From the NCBI RefSeq assembly GCF_002157585.1, contig NZ_BDGB01000002.1:1-42510 (forward strand): a DNA stretch of 42,510 nt, read 5' to 3'. The DNA is from Lentilactobacillus parakefiri (GTDB lineage: Bacteria > Bacillota > Bacilli > Lactobacillales > Lactobacillaceae). The notes under the pieces are model-generated. The model was given only the letters and a program-made list of their open reading frames with translations, was not told the DNA's origin and did no database searches. The position numbers were made by a program, and so were the translations under genes. Each line of letters starts with the position of its first letter. Position 1 is the first letter of the stretch. Positions 34,856-42,510 of this stretch are shown piece after piece.

Positions 34856-34878
34856 TGTGAATATTCCATAGCAAAAAC

Positions 34879-34988
34879 GTGGAAATTAAAGCAGTTTCCG
34901 GCCATATAAGCCAGCAGTCCAAATATCCAAACCCGGGATATTCGGACTGCTGGCTTATATTCTGGAAACTAACCGCTTTAATTTCCAC
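34879..34988. repeat. Very long near-perfect inverted repeat overlapping the yigZ stop
   Basis: Arms 34879-34928 and 34936-34988 pair in four perfect blocks: 14 bp (GTGGAAATTAAAGC with GCTTTAATTTCCAC), 7 bp (AGTTTCC/GGAAACT), 17 bp (34904-34920 with 34944-34960) and 7 bp (AATATCC/GGATATT). Only small internal loops and a 7-base apex are left unpaired. The outer block contains the yigZ TAA. It may be a terminator, or the footprint of a small inverted-repeat mobile element. Confidence 0.8.
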
Positions 34989-35643
34989 TCTCATTTTGTC
35001 GCTTTTCACGGGAATAAGGAACTTCAAAGATTTGATAGCCACCTTTTTGATAAGAAAATTGGTCACTCAATAAATTCGTGATCTGAGTGATCAAGGAGTC
35101 AAAGTCCTCATCACTCACGGCGATTACCACTTGGATCTTAGCTGTATAGGTGGTCTCTTCAATGGGAATTGATTGGCTTTCGAGGAAATACTTCAATTTA
35201 TCGAACTGATTATAATCAATGGTCAGGGTGATTTTTTGTTTATTAACCAGTTTAACGATCCCCAGCGAATCAACCGTTGTCGATGTCGCATTGCTATAAG
35301 CCCGAATTAGGCCGCCAGCACCAAGTTTGATGCCACCGAAATACCGGGTCACGACTGCTAAAACATTATGCAGTTCATTCATTTTGAGGACTTCCAAGAT
35401 GGGAACGCCGGCAGTTCCGGACGGTTCGCCATTGTCGCTTTCACGCTGGATATGGTCATCGTCACCCAGCATATAGGCATAACAATTATGGTTGGCCTTC
35501 GGATTTTCTTTGGTTACTTGTTCGATGATGCCTTTTGCCTGATCCTCACTATCAATTCGTGCCATGTTGCAGAGAAAACGGGATTTTTTAATTTCAATTT
35601 CATGCGTACCGTTTGATTTAATGGTCAGTGATTCATTTTTCAA
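34978..35643 (-). CDS. YigZ/YvyE family protein (IMPACT-like)
   Basis: A 221-residue two-domain protein. The N-terminal UPF0029/Impact domain has HEIEIKKSRFLCNMARI, ANHNCYAYMLG, SDNGEPSGTAGVPILEVL and VVTRYFGGIKLGAGGLIRAYS. The C-terminal DUF1949 domain has ferredoxin-like strands. Cellular role is not settled; E. coli YigZ has been proposed to act on translation-related substrates. TTG 35643 is preferred, with GGAGGA 7 bases upstream, over a farther ATG at 35688 lying against the comFA start. It is divergent from comFA, and its stop codon lies inside the long inverted repeat. Confidence 0.88.
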   Translation of the reverse strand: MKNESLTIKSNGTHEIEIKKSRFLCNMARIDSEDQAKGIIEQVTKENPKANHNCYAYMLGDDDHIQRESDNGEPSGTAGVPILEVLKMNELHNVLAVVTRYFGGIKLGAGGLIRAYSNATSTTVDSLGIVKLVNKQKITLTIDYNQFDKLKYFLESQSIPIEETTYTAKIQVVIAVSDEDFDSLITQITNLLSDQFSYQKGGYQIFEVPYSREKRQNESGN

Positions 35644-35691
35644 AAAGGATTCCTCCAGTATTTGCGTACTTATAGATTGAGGTGACAATCT

Positions 35692-37014
35692 ATGATTAAT
35701 GATATATCAGAGTTGTACGGCCGCCAAATCCCACAGCGTGACCTGGCGGCGTCGCTACAAAGGGCAGTGGACATTCACTTGCGTCCGGCCATCAGCCATG
35801 ATCACGGATTGGTGTGTCAGCGTTGTGGGTCAAAACTACGCCGCTCACTTGCCAGCTTACCTAATCACCACTTTTATTGCTATGTGTGTATTCAGATGGG
35901 GCGGGTGGACACTTTGTCGCCATTGGCATATATGGAAGAGCCCAATCGTTTTTCCGATAATCAAAGCCCATTGTCTTGGTTGGGACAGCTGACTGAATTG
36001 CAAACCGAGTGTGCCAATAAAGTCATTGAGGTGTTTCAACGACGCCAACACCATTTATTATGGGCGGTCACGGGTGCCGGCAAGACTGAAATGCTGTTTA
36101 AAGGGATTAGCTGGGCGGTTGCAAACGGTCTGAGAGTTGGAATTGCTTCACCGCGTGTGGACGTGTGCATCGAACTGTTTCCACGAATTCAAGCCGCCTT
36201 CAATCAAGTTTCAATGGTCCTGCTGCATGGTAAGAGTGAACAACGCTACCAATATAGTCAGATTACGATCTGTACGACCCACCAACTGTTACGATTCTAC
36301 CACGCCTTTGACGTCTTGATTATCGACGAAGTGGATGTTTTCCCATATTCGGGCAATCCGATGCTTCACTATGGGGTTCAAAATGCGATTAAGCCTGCTG
36401 GCGCCATGCTTTATTTAACGGCCACCCCCGATCAAGCCTTATTTAAAGCGATTTCCAGAAAAAAACTGTCAGTTAGTTACTTGCCGATTAGATATCATGG
36501 GCACTATTTGCCGGAAATTTCAGTCATTCGTGTTAAAAATCTTGCTCAACAGATTCAAACTTCCAAATTACCCAAGCAGATTTTAAGGATCATTGCCGAG
36601 TTGGTTGCAGAAAAGCAGCGATTTTTATTGTTCGTTCCCCACATCAAGGATTTGACCCGGGTGGCTGATGCCATCAAGAATGCTGGAATCATGGCAAAAT
36701 TTGAAACCGTCTTTTCTGCCGACCCTGACAGGCTTGAGAAGGTGGCCTTAATGCGCAAACGGCAACTGGACTTTTTGATTACAACCACCATTTTGGAACG
36801 CGGCGTCACGTTTCCAGGAATTGATGTCCTGGTATTGAAGGCTGATAATGACATTTTCTCAGCAGCCGCACTGGTTCAAATCGCCGGACGGGTTGGTCGA
36901 AATACTGACCGACCGACGGGGCAGGTACTTTTTTATTGTGAAGTAAAAACGCCCAACATCAAATCATGTGACCGCCAGATTAAGCTGATGAATCGGAAGG
37001 CGGCTAAATTATGA
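35692..37014 (+). CDS. comFA: ComFA, late competence DNA helicase
   Basis: A membrane-associated DEAD-box ATPase (440 residues) that drives single-stranded DNA import during transformation. The N-terminal zinc module has CQRCGSKL and FYCYVCIQMG (~residues 42-68). The helicase core has Walker A AVTGAGKTEM, DEVDVF (Walker B) and LTATP, and the C-terminal motif VI has QIAGRVGRN. TTGAGGTGA precedes ATG 35692. The ATGA overlap with comFC shows co-translation. Its presence with comFC suggests genetic competence, though lactobacilli often keep the genes without demonstrated transformation. Confidence 0.93.
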   Translation: MINDISELYGRQIPQRDLAASLQRAVDIHLRPAISHDHGLVCQRCGSKLRRSLASLPNHHFYCYVCIQMGRVDTLSPLAYMEEPNRFSDNQSPLSWLGQLTELQTECANKVIEVFQRRQHHLLWAVTGAGKTEMLFKGISWAVANGLRVGIASPRVDVCIELFPRIQAAFNQVSMVLLHGKSEQRYQYSQITICTTHQLLRFYHAFDVLIIDEVDVFPYSGNPMLHYGVQNAIKPAGAMLYLTATPDQALFKAISRKKLSVSYLPIRYHGHYLPEISVIRVKNLAQQIQTSKLPKQILRIIAELVAEKQRFLLFVPHIKDLTRVADAIKNAGIMAKFETVFSADPDRLEKVALMRKRQLDFLITTTILERGVTFPGIDVLVLKADNDIFSAAALVQIAGRVGRNTDRPTGQVLFYCEVKTPNIKSCDRQIKLMNRKAAKL

Positions 37015-37703
37015 AAGACTGCCTGTTGTGTGGGGCCGGACTGAGAAATGAAATGCCGCTTGGCGACCTGATTCGCCTAACACCATTACGCAAAAGAACG
37101 ATTTGTGAACCCTGTTCTGCCGCTTTCTCTCCGCTTGAGTCCTTTCCCACCTGTTCTGGCTGCGGCCGGAAGCGAACAAAAGAAATGCCTGATCCGTGCT
37201 ACGATTGCCAACGCTGGGAGAAGGACAGTCAGTTCAAATTTATCAACACTGCGTTGTTTGAATATAACCCAGCGATGAAGGATTATATGAAGCGTTACAA
37301 GTTTGCCGGTGATTATCGACTACGGCAAGTGTTTTCTGAACGGATTCATGAACAGCTAAGAAAGCAGTCGGCGATTATTGTCCCGGTCCCGGTGGGAGCA
37401 GATACCATGGCCACTCGCGGGTTTAATCAGGTGACCGGGCTTTTAGAAAGCGACCGCTACTTGGAACTATTAAACGTCCGACTTGATAAGAAAACGATCC
37501 GCCAATCGGAGAAGAATCGCCAAGATCGACTGATGTTGGGTCAACCGTTTGAAATGATGGCACCAGAAAAAAATCAAATTAAAAATCAGGCTGTTTTATT
37601 AGTTGATGATGTCTATACAACCGGTACCACCATTAGGCATGCGGCAGCTCTTCTCCTTCAAGCAGGCGCGGCTTCTGTGAGGGGATTGACCCTTGCAAGA
37701 TAA
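37011..37703 (+). CDS. comFC: ComFC, phosphoribosyltransferase-like competence protein
   Basis: A 230-residue double zinc-finger/PRTase-fold protein that partners ComFA and DprA in transformation. N-terminal cysteines: CLLCGAGL, ICEPC, CSGCGRKR and PCYDC. The PRTase PRPP loop is VLLVDDVYTTGTTIRHAA (~residues 195-212). It overlaps comFA by 4 bases. Confidence 0.93.
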   Translation: MKDCLLCGAGLRNEMPLGDLIRLTPLRKRTICEPCSAAFSPLESFPTCSGCGRKRTKEMPDPCYDCQRWEKDSQFKFINTALFEYNPAMKDYMKRYKFAGDYRLRQVFSERIHEQLRKQSAIIVPVPVGADTMATRGFNQVTGLLESDRYLELLNVRLDKKTIRQSEKNRQDRLMLGQPFEMMAPEKNQIKNQAVLLVDDVYTTGTTIRHAAALLLQAGAASVRGLTLAR

Positions 37704-37722
37704 AGAAATCCAGACCCAATGA

Positions 37723-37751
37723 TTGTTAAAATGCGAACTTTCAATTATACT
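37723..37751 (+). promoter_or_regulatory. hpf promoter
   Basis: TTGTTA (37723-37728), exactly 17 bases, then TATACT (37746-37751). Confidence 0.65.
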
Positions 37752-37765
37752 AAAGTTGTAGCCAG

Positions 37766-37808
37766 TAATGAAAGTGATTTCATTAGTGGACCATTAAGCC
37801 TTTAATGG
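37766..37808 (+). promoter_or_regulatory. Two hairpins in the hpf leader
   Basis: TAATGAAA (37766-37773) pairs with TTTCATTA (37778-37785), a perfect 8-bp stem with a 4-base loop. CCATTAA (37791-37797) pairs with TTAATGG (37802-37808), ending one base before the GAAGGGAGAG ribosome-binding site. They may control translation or mRNA stability of hpf. Confidence 0.45.
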
Positions 37809-37825
37809 TGAAGGGAGAGAACGCT

Positions 37826-38392
37826 ATGCTAATTTTTAACATTCGTGGTGAAAACATTGAGGTAACCCAGGCGATCCGGGATTACGTTGAAAAACGGATC
37901 AGTAAACTGGAGAAATACTTTGAAAAGGATATGAAAAATACAGCTCATGTCAATTTGGAGGTTTATCCAGATAAGCAAGCAAAAGTTGAGGTAACCATTC
38001 CTTTGCCATACTTAACTTTGAGAGCCGAAGAAATGTCTAACGATTTGTATGCAAGTGTTGATCTGGTGACAGACAAGCTTGAACGTCAAATTCGTAAGTA
38101 CAAGACCAAGGTTAACCGCAAATCTCGTGAAAAAGGATTTAAGAATCTTGAATTTGCACCTGCCGCAGATACTTCTGCCAGCGATTCAGATTCTGATGAC
38201 GAATCCAAGTTCCAAGTTGTTCGTACAAAACAACTGGCTTTAAAGCCAATGGATAACGAGGAAGCCATTCTTCAAATGGACATGTTGGGCCATGATTTCT
38301 TCATCTATGAAGATGCAGAAACTTCAGGCATCAACATCGTCTACCGTCGTAATGATGGCCGTTATGGCTTGATTGAGACCGGCGAAGAATAA
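37826..38392 (+). CDS. hpf: Long-form ribosome hibernation promoting factor
   Basis: Dimerises 70S ribosomes to inactive 100S particles in stationary phase. It has 188 residues: an S30AE domain at ~1-100 (FNIRGENIEVTQAIRDYVEKRISKLEKYF), a Ser/Asp-rich linker (~118-130), and the C-terminal dimerisation domain (VVRTKQLALKPMDNEEAILQMDMLGHDFFIY) that defines the long form. ATG 37826 is set by GAAGGGAGAG; an in-frame ATG at 37805 would encode the ribosome-binding site. The position between comFC and secA is standard in lactobacilli. Confidence 0.94.
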   Translation: MLIFNIRGENIEVTQAIRDYVEKRISKLEKYFEKDMKNTAHVNLEVYPDKQAKVEVTIPLPYLTLRAEEMSNDLYASVDLVTDKLERQIRKYKTKVNRKSREKGFKNLEFAPAADTSASDSDSDDESKFQVVRTKQLALKPMDNEEAILQMDMLGHDFFIYEDAETSGINIVYRRNDGRYGLIETGEE

Positions 38393-38433
38393 TTAAGATA
38401 ATCATTAGCGGCCATCATGATGCGCCGTTCAAA

Positions 38434-38476
38434 GGGTTGGGGATAAGTTGAACTTTAATTTATCCCCAATCTTTTA
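38434..38476 (+). terminator. Terminator of hpf
   Basis: TTGGGGATAA (38437-38446) pairs with TTATCCCCAA (38460-38469), then CTTTTAG. Confidence 0.75.
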
Positions 38477-38576
38477 GTCTGTGAAAACATTTGCTGTCCA
38501 ATATTACCTTTGACCTTTCATATCCACTCAAAATGTATTATTATGATTAAATGCCGCTGATGCATTGTTTTTTGTG

Positions 38577-38605
38577 TTTTCATGAGCGGCCTAAAATGTT
38601 ACACT
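38577..38605 (+). promoter_or_regulatory. Weak secA promoter candidate
   Basis: TTTTCA (38577-38582), 17 bases, then TACACT (38600-38605). It lies in the 296-base gap between hpf and secA, which otherwise holds only the hpf terminator. Confidence 0.3.
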
Positions 38606-38688
38606 AAATAAGTATGTAGTCTACAAATACTAAGAACAATTACTAAGAGAAATTTGATCAGTATTTTATTTTAGAAGGGAATTTACTA

Positions 38689-41052
38689 ATGGCTAATATT
38701 TTAAGAACATGGGTTGAAAGTGATACGCGCGAACAAAAACGACTCAGTAAAATTGCTGACAAAGTTGGTTCGTATGCTGAAGCGTATCGTCAACTCAGTG
38801 ATGAGGAATTACAAGCCAAGACACCGGAATTAAAAAAACGTTATCAAGACGGCGAAACACTCGATGATTTGCTTCCGGAAGCATTTGCTGTTGCCCGTGA
38901 AGGTGCAAAGCGCGTCTTGGGTTTGTACCCATTCCACGTCCAAATCATGGGTGGAATTGTTCTTCATGAAGGAAATATTGCAGAAATGAAAACTGGTGAA
39001 GGGAAGACTTTAACCGCCACCATGCCAGTTTATTTAAATGCACTTGCAGGCGAAGGCGTTCACGTGGTCACGGTTAACGAATACCTTTCTCAACGTGATG
39101 CGACTGAAATGGGTGAGTTATATAACTGGCTCGGCCTGACGGTTGGGGTTAACACGACTGAAAAAGACGCTGATGAGAAGCGGGAAGCCTACGCTGCCGA
39201 CATCACCTACTCAACCAACGGAGAAATCGGTTTCGATTATCTGCGTGATAACATGGTTGCTTATAAAGAACAAATGGTTCAACGTTCTTTGAACTTTGCG
39301 ATTGTCGATGAAGTTGACTCGATTTTAATTGATGAGGCCAGAACCCCATTGATTATTTCCGGTCAATCAAGTGGTACTTCAGACCTTTACCAACGAACGG
39401 ATCGATTTGCCAAAACCCTGCACGAGGGCGATGACTTTAAACTTGATCTGGAAACCAAGACGGTCTCATTGACCGATCAAGGAATTGAAAAGGCTGAGAA
39501 GTACTTTAACTTGAAAAACCTCTATGATACCGATAACACGGCTTTAACCCACCATTTGGACCAAGCATTGCGGGCCAACTTTATCATGCTTCGCGATAAG
39601 GATTATGTGGTTCAAGACGATGAAGTGAAGATTGTTGATTCCTTTACCGGACGAATCATGGAAGGCCGTCGCTTCTCCGATGGTCTTCACCAAGCCCTTG
39701 AAGCAAAAGAAGGGGTGACGATTAACGAAGAAAGTAAGACAATGGCAACCATTACTTACCAGAACCTTTTCCGGATGTACAAGAAGCTTGCCGGAATGAC
39801 CGGTACTGCCAAGACTGAAGCTGAAGAATTCCGTGAGATTTATAACATGGAAGTTATTTCGGTTCCAACCAACAAACCGGTTGTCCGGGTTGATCATCCA
39901 GACGTTTTATACCCAACTTTGGAGTCTAAGTTTGAAGCGGTGGTTAATAAGATTAAGGAACTCCACAAAAAGGGTCAGCCAATGTTGGTTGGTACCGTTG
40001 CGGTTGAGACTTCTGAATATTTGTCACAACGACTCGATGAAGAAAAAATTCCTCACGTGGTGTTGAATGCCAAAAATCATGCTAAGGAAGCTGAAATTGT
40101 TGCTAACGCCGGTCAAAGGGGTGCCGTTACCATCGCCACCAACATGGCTGGTCGTGGGACAGATATCAAATTAGGACCTGGGGTTGTTGAACTTGGCGGT
40201 TTGGCCGTTATTGGGACTGAACGACACGAGTCACGACGGATTGATAACCAGCTGCGTGGCCGTTCAGGACGTCAAGGTGATCCCGGCTTGTCACAATTTT
40301 ATTTGTCACTTGAAGATGACTTGATGCGTCGTTTTGGTTCTGAAAAGATCAAAAACTTCCTGGAACATTTAAATGTCGAGGGTGAAGACGCCGTTATTCG
40401 TTCAAGAATGATTACTAAGCAAGTTGAATCAGCCCAGAAGCGGGTTGAAGGGAACAACTACGATTCACGGAAGAACGTTTTGCAATACGATGACGTAATG
40501 AGACAACAGCGTGAAGTTATTTACGGTGAGCGTCGTGAAGTCATTGATGAGCAAAAGGACCTGAAGTGGGTTATCATACCAATGATTGAGCGAACCATTA
40601 ACCGAATCGTTGATTTGCATACTCAGGGTGAAAAAGAATATTGGGATCTTCAAACTATCTTAGACTTTGCGATTAGCGCTATGGTCAGCCCAGACCAGAT
40701 TTCTTTGGAAGACTTCCAAGGCAAATCAGCTGATGAAATCAAGCAAATGCTGATGGATTTGGCAAACAAAGAATATAAAGAAAAGCAAGAACAACTTTAT
40801 GATGAATCTCAAATGCTTGAATTCGAAAAAGTTGTCATCTTACGAGTTGTCGATTCTCACTGGACCGATCACATTGACATTATGGATCAATTACGTCAAT
40901 CAATTGGCCTCCGTGGTTACGGTCAACAAAACCCACTGGTTGAATATCAACGAGAAGGGTACAAGATGTTCGAAGAAATGATTGCTGATATTGAATATGA
41001 TGCAACTCGTCTGTTCATGAAGGCCGAAATTCGTCAAAACATGCAACGTTAA
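38689..41052 (+). CDS. secA: Preprotein translocase ATPase SecA
   Basis: The motor that pushes unfolded secretory proteins through SecYEG (787 residues). The first nucleotide-binding fold has Walker [10 protein letters not shown] at ~100-108 and [19 protein letters not shown] at ~205-223. The preprotein-binding domain contains [12 protein letters not shown]. The second fold has [13 protein letters not shown] and RQGDPG, and the helical scaffold ends with [11 protein letters not shown]. The C-terminal zinc-binding tail used to bind SecB in E. coli is absent. AGAAGGGA precedes ATG 38689. It is followed by a hairpin and prfB. Confidence 0.96.
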   Translation: MANILRTWVESDTREQKRLSKIADKVGSYAEAYRQLSDEELQAKTPELKKRYQDGETLDDLLPEAFAVAREGAKRVLGLYPFHVQIMGGIVLHEGNIAEMKTGEGKTLTATMPVYLNALAGEGVHVVTVNEYLSQRDATEMGELYNWLGLTVGVNTTEKDADEKREAYAADITYSTNGEIGFDYLRDNMVAYKEQMVQRSLNFAIVDEVDSILIDEARTPLIISGQSSGTSDLYQRTDRFAKTLHEGDDFKLDLETKTVSLTDQGIEKAEKYFNLKNLYDTDNTALTHHLDQALRANFIMLRDKDYVVQDDEVKIVDSFTGRIMEGRRFSDGLHQALEAKEGVTINEESKTMATITYQNLFRMYKKLAGMTGTAKTEAEEFREIYNMEVISVPTNKPVVRVDHPDVLYPTLESKFEAVVNKIKELHKKGQPMLVGTVAVETSEYLSQRLDEEKIPHVVLNAKNHAKEAEIVANAGQRGAVTIATNMAGRGTDIKLGPGVVELGGLAVIGTERHESRRIDNQLRGRSGRQGDPGLSQFYLSLEDDLMRRFGSEKIKNFLEHLNVEGEDAVIRSRMITKQVESAQKRVEGNNYDSRKNVLQYDDVMRQQREVIYGERREVIDEQKDLKWVIIPMIERTINRIVDLHTQGEKEYWDLQTILDFAISAMVSPDQISLEDFQGKSADEIKQMLMDLANKEYKEKQEQLYDESQMLEFEKVVILRVVDSHWTDHIDIMDQLRQSIGLRGYGQQNPLVEYQREGYKMFEEMIADIEYDATRLFMKAEIRQNMQR

Positions 41053-41062
41053 TATGTATTGG

Positions 41063-41103
41063 GAAAGAATCCGGCAATGATGATTGTTTGGATTCTTTCT
41101 TTA
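41063..41103 (+). terminator. Hairpin between secA and prfB (terminator or attenuator)
   Basis: AAAGAATCC (41064-41072) pairs with GGATTCTTT (41090-41098), then CTTT. It lies 31 bases before the prfB start, so some read-through into prfB is likely. Confidence 0.6.
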
Positions 41104-41133
41104 GAATTGGCAGAACTTTTAGAGGAGAATAAT

Positions 41134-42256
41134 ATGTCATTTGAATTAAGTGAAGCAAAAAAACAAATCGCTGAAATGCAAAAAGCCATCGATGGCTTTG
41201 GGAGGTCGCTTTGACCTCGATGCCTTAAGCGAAAGCATTGCCATTAATGAGGCGAAGATGGCTGAACCGGGCTTTTGGGATGATCAAGAATCCGCTCAAA
41301 AACTGATTGATCAAACCAATAAGTTGAAAAATAAGCGGGACGATTTTGTTGGCCTCAAAAATCAGCTGGATGATCTCAAAGTCACTTTGGAGTTGATTGA
41401 AGAAGATTCCCACTCGGGGATGGAAGGCGAATTTGAGAACGCCGAAAAGCTGCTCAAATCAAAATTGGATCGCTATCAGTTAAATTTGCTCCTCAATGGC
41501 AAATACGATCATAACAATGCCATTTTGGAAATTCACCCTGGAGCTGGTGGTACCGAAGCCCAAGATTGGGGATCAATGCTGCTTAGGATGTACACCCGTT
41601 GGGCAGAGGCTCATGGATTTACCGTCCAGACATTGGATTACCAGGTTGGGGATGTCGCCGGCCTGAATAGTGTCTCACTGTTGATCAGCGGTGAAAACGC
41701 CTATGGCTACCTGCGTTCCGAAAAGGGAATCCATCGACTGGTGAGACTGTCACCATTTGATTCTGCCGGCCGTCGGCACACTTCGTTTGCTTCAGTGGAC
41801 GTGATGCCTGAATTAAACGATGACGTTTCAATTGACATTAATCCGGATGATCTGCGGATTGATGTTTATCGATCCAGCGGGGCCGGTGGTCAGCATATTA
41901 ACAAGACTTCTTCAGCCGTTCGAATTACTCATTTGCCGACTGGAATCGTTGCTGCCAGCCAAGCTCAGCGATCACAACTTCAAAACCGGCAAACGGCAAT
42001 GAACATGTTGAAATCAAAGTTGTATGAATTGGAAGAAGAGAAGAAAGCCGAAGAAAAGGCCAAAATTGAGGGTGAACAAAAAGAGATCGGCTGGGGGTCA
42101 CAAATCCGCTCCTATGTCTTTCACCCGTATTCGATGGTCAAAGATCACAGAACCAACTATGAAACCGCCAATGTTAACGGCGTGATGGACGGCGATTTGG
42201 ATCCGTTTATCAACGCTTACCTGCAGTGGCAATTGAGTCAAAACAATCCTGATTAG
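41134..42256 (+). CDS. prfB: Peptide chain release factor 2, with programmed +1 frameshift
   Basis: Terminates translation at UGA and UAA. The frame from ATG 41134 (RBS AGAGGAGAA) encodes 26 residues, then TGA at 41212-41214. It continues after a +1 shift at CTT-TGA-C, giving 373 residues in all. The shift site has the internal Shine-Dalgarno GGGAGG (41200-41205) three bases before CTT, as in E. coli, so RF2 scarcity promotes its own synthesis. Residue marks: SPF tripeptide at 206-208 (UGA recognition) and GGQ at 251-253 (peptidyl-tRNA hydrolysis). The usual place is after secA. Confidence 0.97.
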
Positions 42257-42457
42257 TGACGCTTGAAGTGATTTAGCTGCTGTTATCCGTCGCTGGTAGA
42301 TTAAAAATATGCGAATCATCCACAGGCTGGGACATTAGTTGTTACGATAGTTTTTGTTGCAACTCTGATTACCACTTTTATATTGATAAAACTTGCGACG
42401 ACGGCCAGCGTAGTTTGCCTAGCCTACATGGCAAACGGCTGATCCCCGCCACTTAAC
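42257..42457. other. Non-coding interval with repeat-like structure after prfB
   Basis: No convincing gene is seen on either strand. The interval contains the AGGCTGGGA word (42327-42335) also found at 34812-34820, and the inverted repeat GTTTGCC...GGCAAAC (42413-42419 and 42430-42436). It may be a dispersed intergenic repeat or the 3' leader region of a gene beyond the window. Confidence 0.4.
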
Positions 42458-42505
42458 AAATAAACGCAGTCATTCCAAAATCCGGAATAACTGCGTTTAT
42501 TTGGG
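42458..42505. terminator. Strong terminator hairpin at the right edge
   Basis: AAATAAACGCAGT (42458-42470) pairs with ACTGCGTTTATTT (42490-42502), with an inner ATTCC/GGAAT stem. It may serve prfB or a gene entering from the right. Confidence 0.8.
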
Positions 42506-42510
42506 TTCTT

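Noticed and set aside
35644-35691. SigH/ComX-type competence promoter before comFA
   Set aside because: GCGTACTTATA resembles part of a competence box, but the full motif and its spacing are not present.
36555-36854. Minus-strand open frames inside comFA, secA, dnaX, tsaD and groEL
   Set aside because: They mirror strongly conserved coding sequence, lack ribosome-binding sites and show no family resemblance.

Overview
The window looks like a chromosomal segment from a low-to-moderate G+C member of the Lactobacillaceae. The evidence is the gene order tagO-yigZ-comFA-comFC-hpf-secA-prfB and dnaX-ebfC-recR-yaaL-tmk-yaaQ-holB-yabA-rsmI, a class Ib nrdHEF set, a galK-galE-galT operon with a Gram-positive type galT, and Rex and HrcA control sites. 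The Lentilactobacillus/Levilactobacillus range is possible, but the species cannot be fixed from sequence inspection alone.

Layout. 1-330: 3' end of an IS30-family transposase cut by the window edge. 400-1895: an A+T-rich accessory operon that I read as a toxin-antitoxin-chaperone (TAC) module. It contains an ADP-ribosyltransferase-like toxin interrupted by one in-frame stop, a 101-residue unrecognised protein overlapping it, and a SecB-like chaperone, followed by a terminator. The composition resembles the CmdTAC phage-defence system of E. coli, transplanted to a Gram-positive host. 1910-2050: short tandem repeats and an orphan terminator. 2130-4721: mprF. 4780-8824: galKET with a GalR-type operator and a cre-like site. 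8976-9971: a D-2-hydroxyacid dehydrogenase. 10069-13630 (minus strand): nrdH-nrdE-nrdF behind a pair of NrdR boxes. 13693-24577: a long plus-strand run of RNA modification, replication and repair genes (methyltransferase, tadA, SRP RNA, dnaX, ebfC, recR, yaaL, tmk, the c-di-AMP receptor, holB, yabA, rsmI, acyl-ACP thioesterase, tsaB, rimI, tsaD). 24800-26749 (minus): an ABC-F ATPase. 26937-27569: rex, with a probable own operator. 27733-29795: CIRCE-groES-groEL. 30096-31937: a KimA-like potassium/amino-acid permease. 32175-33389 (minus): lrgA-lrgB. 33651-34742: tagO. 34879-34988: a very long hairpin overlapping the yigZ stop. 34978-35643 (minus): yigZ. 35692-37703: comFA-comFC. 37826-38392: long-form hpf. 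38689-42256: secA and prfB, the latter with the classical programmed +1 frameshift. 42257-42510: non-coding, with a strong terminator.

How it fits together. Most of the window is core housekeeping whose order and control sites are conventional. The region that departs from this is the first 2 kb. There a three-gene operon with start/stop overlaps encodes an ART-fold toxin candidate, a probable antitoxin and a SecB homologue. A SecB in a Gram-positive makes sense mainly as the chaperone arm of a TAC system. The toxin carries a nonsense codon at 712-714, so the allele seen here is probably inactivated while its immunity/chaperone genes stay open.

I saw no tRNA, rRNA or CRISPR array. The only non-coding RNA gene I can call is the small SRP RNA.
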